Below are positions 60,849 to 64,000 of a stretch of DNA of 64,000 nt, in pieces (the stretch's first letter is position 1; the number at the start of each line of letters is the position of its first letter). Origin of the DNA: Marinobacter fuscus. Lineage in GTDB: Bacteria > Pseudomonadota > Gammaproteobacteria > Pseudomonadales > Oleiphilaceae. The DNA is taken from NCBI RefSeq assembly GCF_003007675.1, contig NZ_PXNP01000023.1, positions 124,001-188,000 on the forward strand, given 5' to 3'. Position numbers and translations under genes: made by a program. Under the pieces are notes generated by a model. The model searched no databases and was not told the origin of the DNA. It saw nothing but the letters and a program-made list of their open reading frames with translations.

Positions 60849-61583
60849 ATGAATATCAAATCATTCGCCTTGGCGGGCTCTATGCTTTTTGCAGTCGTTG
60901 GGGCGTCCGGTGTCTTTGCCAGCGAGGCAGAAGACCGCATTTCGGCAAAACTCTCTAATGCGGTACCCGGTCTTCAGGTGACCTCTGTTCGTGAGTCGGA
61001 AGCCAAAGGGTTGTACGAGGTTCAGAGCAATAACGGCGAGACAATTTACACCACCGCCGATGGTACCTACGTTCTGACCGGTGATTTGCTGAAAATTACG
61101 GACAACGGTATCGCCAATGTAACAGAGGCCTCTAGAGCCACGCAGCGCCTTGCGCGTATGTCGCAATACGGTGGCAAGGGCGTTATTGCCTACCCGGCGA
61201 ACGGTGAAGAAAAAGCGGTCATTGATGTATTCACGGATATTGACTGCCCTTACTGCCGAAAGCTGCATGATGAGGTCGGGCAACTGAATGATTATGGCAT
61301 CACCGTGAACTATTACGCGTTCCCGCGTTCCGGTCCGGAAACGCCGTCGTTCAAAAAGTATGTCTCGGTTTGGTGTTCCAGCGACCAGCAGGCGGCGATG
61401 GATGACGCCAAGGGCGGCAAAACGATCAAGTCGAAGACTTGCGACAATCCGGTGGCAGAGCAGTATCGCCTGGGTAGCCAGGTTGGTGTAACCGGTACGC
61501 CCGCCATCCTGCTTGAGGACGGAAACATGATTCGTGGCTACGTGCCTGCCCGCAGCCTGGCCGAGGGCCTGGGTCTTCTGTAA
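60849..61583 (+). CDS. dsbC: Thiol:disulfide interchange protein DsbC
   Basis: A 244-residue periplasmic isomerase. Signal peptide ~1-25 (ends GVFAS), N-terminal dimerisation domain ~26-85, thioredoxin domain with active site CPYC at 133-136 (DIDCPYCRKLH) and the cis-Pro loop GVTGTPAILL. It reshuffles wrong disulfides. The ATG at 60849 is chosen because it gives a signal peptide. Confidence 0.95.
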   Translation: MNIKSFALAGSMLFAVVGASGVFASEAEDRISAKLSNAVPGLQVTSVRESEAKGLYEVQSNNGETIYTTADGTYVLTGDLLKITDNGIANVTEASRATQRLARMSQYGGKGVIAYPANGEEKAVIDVFTDIDCPYCRKLHDEVGQLNDYGITVNYYAFPRSGPETPSFKKYVSVWCSSDQQAAMDDAKGGKTIKSKTCDNPVAEQYRLGSQVGVTGTPAILLEDGNMIRGYVPARSLAEGLGLL

Positions 61584-61630
61584 TTTGCCAATATCGCCTG
61601 ATCTCTCTTCTGTTGGCGTAATTGTGATCT

Positions 61631-61668
61631 GTTCAGGGCTTATTCAGTTGGCCCTGAACGGGTATACT
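61631..61668 (+). promoter_or_regulatory. hom promoter with inverted repeat
   Basis: GTTCAGGGC (61631-61639) and GCCCTGAAC (61651-61659) form a perfect 9-bp inverted repeat with 11 nt between, directly before a -10 TATACT (61663-61668). The repeat covers the -35 region, so it could be an operator; with no T-run after it, it is unlikely to be a terminator for dsbC. Confidence 0.55.
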
Positions 61669-61722
61669 ATGCGGCCTTAAATGCAATCCATCAGCACCCC
61701 TATCGGGAACAGAGGTGAGAGC

Positions 61723-63024
61723 TTGAAAGACGTCAATGTCGGAATCTGCGGACTGGGCACCGTTGGCGGCGGTACATTCAATGTCCTGACTCGCAACGCG
61801 GCAATTATTGCGGGCCGGGCTGGCTGTAATATCCGGATTACCCGGGTGGCGAGCCGCCGTGGCCGGGATGATCTGGCGCTGGGAGATATTCCCTTCACGA
61901 CAGACATTTATGACGTTGTGAACGATCCGGCTATCGATGTGGTGGTGGAACTGATTGGTGGCTACGATGCAGCGAAAGAGCTGGTGCTGGCTGCCATTGG
62001 TAACGGCAAGCACGTGGTAACCGCCAACAAGGCGCTGATTGCCGTGCACGGTAACGAAATTTTTGAAGCGGCCGCCAAGGCGGGCGTTGTGGTGGCCTAT
62101 GAAGCGGGTGTTGCTGGTGGCATTCCCGTGATCAAGGCGGTGCGTGAAGGTCTGGCGGCTAATCGCATCGATACCATCGCCGGTATTATCAACGGCACCG
62201 GTAACTACATTCTCACCGAAATGCGCGCGGGCCGCGAGTTCAGCGAGGTGCTGAAAGAAGCCCAGGCGCTGGGGTATGCCGAAGCCGATCCTACCTTTGA
62301 TGTTGAAGGGATCGACGCGGCACACAAACTCACCATCCTGGCGGCCTCCGGCTTTGGTGTGCCTCTGCAGTTTGAAAAGGCGTACACCGAAGGTATCTCC
62401 GGCATCACCCCTTACGACATTGCCCATGCTGAGCTGCTTGGCTATCGGGTAAAGCATCTGGGTATCGCCCGTCGCCGGGAAGAGGGTATCGAGTTGCGGG
62501 TGCAGCCGACTCTGGTACCCCAGAGCCATCTGATTGCTCAGGTTGACGGCGTTCTGAATGCGGTGCTGGTGGATGGCGATGCCGTGGGCCAGACCATGTA
62601 TTACGGCCCGGGCGCTGGCGACGAAGCCACCGCCTCTTCGGTGATTGCCGACATTGTGGATGTGGCCCGCATTGTCGCCGGTGGCGGAGGCCAGACGGTG
62701 CCCTACCTTGGCTTTGCTCCCGAGGCGTTGGAAGATCTTCCGGTTCTGCCAATGGAAGATGTGCAGTCTGCCTATTACCTGAGGATTCAGGCCTTCGACC
62801 ATCCGGGTGTGCTGGCCAAGGTTGCCGCCATTCTCAGCGAGCATGGCATCAACATCGAGTCGATCATGCAGAAGGAATCGGAATTCAAGGATGGCAGGAT
62901 TCCGGTCATCATCCTGACCCATACGGTGCAGGAGCGTCAGATGAACCTGGCGATCGAAGAAATGGAAGCTCTGGCCGATATTGACGGCCAGGTGGTTCGC
63001 ATCCGCGCCGAAAACTTCAACTGA
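61723..63024 (+). CDS. hom: Homoserine dehydrogenase
   Basis: A 433-residue enzyme: NAD(P)-binding VNVGICGLGTVGGGTFNVL, substrate region HVVTANKALIAVHGNEIFEA and GIINGTGNYILTEMRAG, and a C-terminal ACT domain (~350-425, FDHPGVLAKVAAILSEHGIN) for feedback control. The TTG at 61723 with AGAGGTGAG upstream is preferred; the ATG at 61681 lies only ~7 bp after the predicted transcription start with no ribosome-binding site. It makes homoserine for threonine and methionine. 11 bp before thrC. Confidence 0.93.
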   Translation: MKDVNVGICGLGTVGGGTFNVLTRNAAIIAGRAGCNIRITRVASRRGRDDLALGDIPFTTDIYDVVNDPAIDVVVELIGGYDAAKELVLAAIGNGKHVVTANKALIAVHGNEIFEAAAKAGVVVAYEAGVAGGIPVIKAVREGLAANRIDTIAGIINGTGNYILTEMRAGREFSEVLKEAQALGYAEADPTFDVEGIDAAHKLTILAASGFGVPLQFEKAYTEGISGITPYDIAHAELLGYRVKHLGIARRREEGIELRVQPTLVPQSHLIAQVDGVLNAVLVDGDAVGQTMYYGPGAGDEATASSVIADIVDVARIVAGGGGQTVPYLGFAPEALEDLPVLPMEDVQSAYYLRIQAFDHPGVLAKVAAILSEHGINIESIMQKESEFKDGRIPVIILTHTVQERQMNLAIEEMEALADIDGQVVRIRAENFN

Positions 63025-63035
63025 CAGGTACGCAC

Positions 63036-64000
63036 GTGAGATACATCAGTACTCGGGGTGAAGCCCCCGCTCTTGGCTTTGAAGACGTATTGCTGACCGG
63101 CCTGGCCACCGACGGCGGCCTGTATGTGCCGGAGTCCCTTCCGCACTTCAGCCTGGAGGAGATCCGAAGCTGGCGTGGTCTGCCCTACGCGGAACTGGCC
63201 TACAAGGTGATGTACCCGTTCGTCGAGGACGCCATTCCGGCGGATGACTTCCGGGCCATGCTCAATGAAACCTACAGTGTGTTTGGTCATCAGGCGGTTG
63301 CGCCGCTGGTGCAGCTCGACAGCAACGAGTGGGTGATGGAGCTGTTCCGCGGGCCAACCCTGGCGTTCAAGGATTTCGCGCTGCAGTTGCTGGGCCGTTT
63401 GCTGGATTACGTGCTGGAAAAGCGTAAGCAGCACGTGGTCATCATGGGGGCCACCTCCGGAGACACCGGCTCTGCCGCCATCGAAGGTTGCCGCCGTTGT
63501 GAGCATGTGGACATCTTTATCCTGCATCCGCACCAGCGGGTGTCGGAAGTGCAACGCCGCCAGATGACCACGGTGCAGGGCGATAATATTCATAACATCG
63601 CGGTGAAAGGCAATTTTGATGATTGCCAGCGCATGGTGAAGGAAAGCTTTGGCAACCAGTCGTTCCTGGGTGGAAAGACCCAGCTGGCGGCCGTCAATTC
63701 CATCAACTGGGCCCGCATCATGGCCCAGATTGTCTACTACTTTCAGGCCTCGCTGGCGCTGGGTGGCCCGGATCGCAGCATGGCGTTCTCGGTACCCACC
63801 GGTAACTTCGGTGACATTTTTGCCGGTTATCTGGCCAAGAAGATGGGCCTGCCTGTTAGCCAGCTGGTGATTGCCACCAACCGCAACGACATCCTGCATC
63901 GCTTCATGAGCGGCAACAAGTACGAGCAGCACCAGCTCGAGCATACCCTGTCGCCCAGCATGGATATCATGGTTTCCAGCAACTTCGAGCGTTTGTTGTT
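63036..64000 (+). CDS. thrC: Threonine synthase, 5' part (runs off the window)
   Basis: An open frame from a GTG at 63036 reaches the right edge (321 codons). It translates to a typical ThrC start (RYISTRGEAPALGFEDVLLT) with the PLP lysine 112 in GPTLAFKDFALQLLGRLL and the phosphate-binding GATSGDTGSAAIEG. It converts O-phosphohomoserine to threonine. The 11-bp gap after hom shows an operon. The C-terminus is outside the window. Confidence 0.95.
   Translation, partial: MRYISTRGEAPALGFEDVLLTGLATDGGLYVPESLPHFSLEEIRSWRGLPYAELAYKVMYPFVEDAIPADDFRAMLNETYSVFGHQAVAPLVQLDSNEWVMELFRGPTLAFKDFALQLLGRLLDYVLEKRKQHVVIMGATSGDTGSAAIEGCRRCEHVDIFILHPHQRVSEVQRRQMTTVQGDNIHNIAVKGNFDDCQRMVKESFGNQSFLGGKTQLAAVNSINWARIMAQIVYYFQASLALGGPDRSMAFSVPTGNFGDIFAGYLAKKMGLPVSQLVIATNRNDILHRFMSGNKYEQHQLEHTLSPSMDIMVSSNFERLL

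Noticed and set aside
62937..63944. A 335-codon minus-strand frame at the right end
   Set aside because: The plus strand encodes a clear threonine synthase here, which runs off the window; the minus frame is a shadow.

Overview
The window looks like a chromosomal segment of a marine gammaproteobacterium close to Marinobacter. This is inferred from gene content and order, not from a database match. The supports are the xerD-dsbC-hom-thrC and rpsP-rimM-trmD-rplS orders, choline ABC uptake with BetI, a TAXI-type TRAP transporter and a high-GC coding style. No rRNA, tRNA, insertion sequence or prophage was recognised.

Layout. (1) 1-3580: tail of a MscS-type channel, then a ribosome-modification cluster (RimB-like protease, RimK glutamate ligase, M14 deacylase/carboxypeptidase) and a YjbQ protein. 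(2) 3660-14769: a WYL regulator, then a complete type I-F CRISPR-Cas locus (cas1, cas2-3 fusion, csy1, csy2, csy3, cas6f), an AT-rich leader and an array of 27 spacers of 32 nt. The last repeat is cut to 16 nt and ends 4 bp from the stop codon of choV. (3) 14774-18558: choline ABC operon choXWV behind betI, read toward the array, with overlapping palindromes upstream of betI. (4) 18809-30066: a TAXI TRAP transporter with a good sigma-54 promoter match and upstream dyads, followed by a DctB/DctD-like sensor and sigma-54 activator. Convergent to it is a three-gene oxidative operon (FAD dehydrogenase, FMN 2-hydroxy-acid dehydrogenase, ThDP decarboxylase-like enzyme). Together these form a plausible uptake, sensing and catabolism module for an unidentified organic acid.

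(5) 30109-41208: PhoH-like, CBS and START proteins, DUF2804, minCDE behind HopJ-family and DUF1244 genes, dinB with a LexA box, a PAP2 phosphatase with a glycosyltransferase, an aldo/keto reductase, and a small exported protein behind a CRP-like site. (6) 41348-50792: a long acetyl-CoA hydrolase/transferase-family protein overlapping an FKBP isomerase, an RstA/RstB-like two-component pair, glpK with a ribosome-binding site in a potential hairpin, argF with an orphan ABC ATPase, and a monothiol glutaredoxin. (7) 50806-64000: TonB-like and DUF1631 proteins, a CorC-like protein, a CcsA/YpjD-like protein, ffh, the rpsP operon, xerD, dsbC, hom and the start of thrC.

The most unusual points are the abrupt CRISPR array end fused to choV, the structured leader, a spacer that is itself a 13-nt tandem repeat, the WYL gene directly before cas1, and the sigma-54-linked uptake/catabolic module of unknown substrate.
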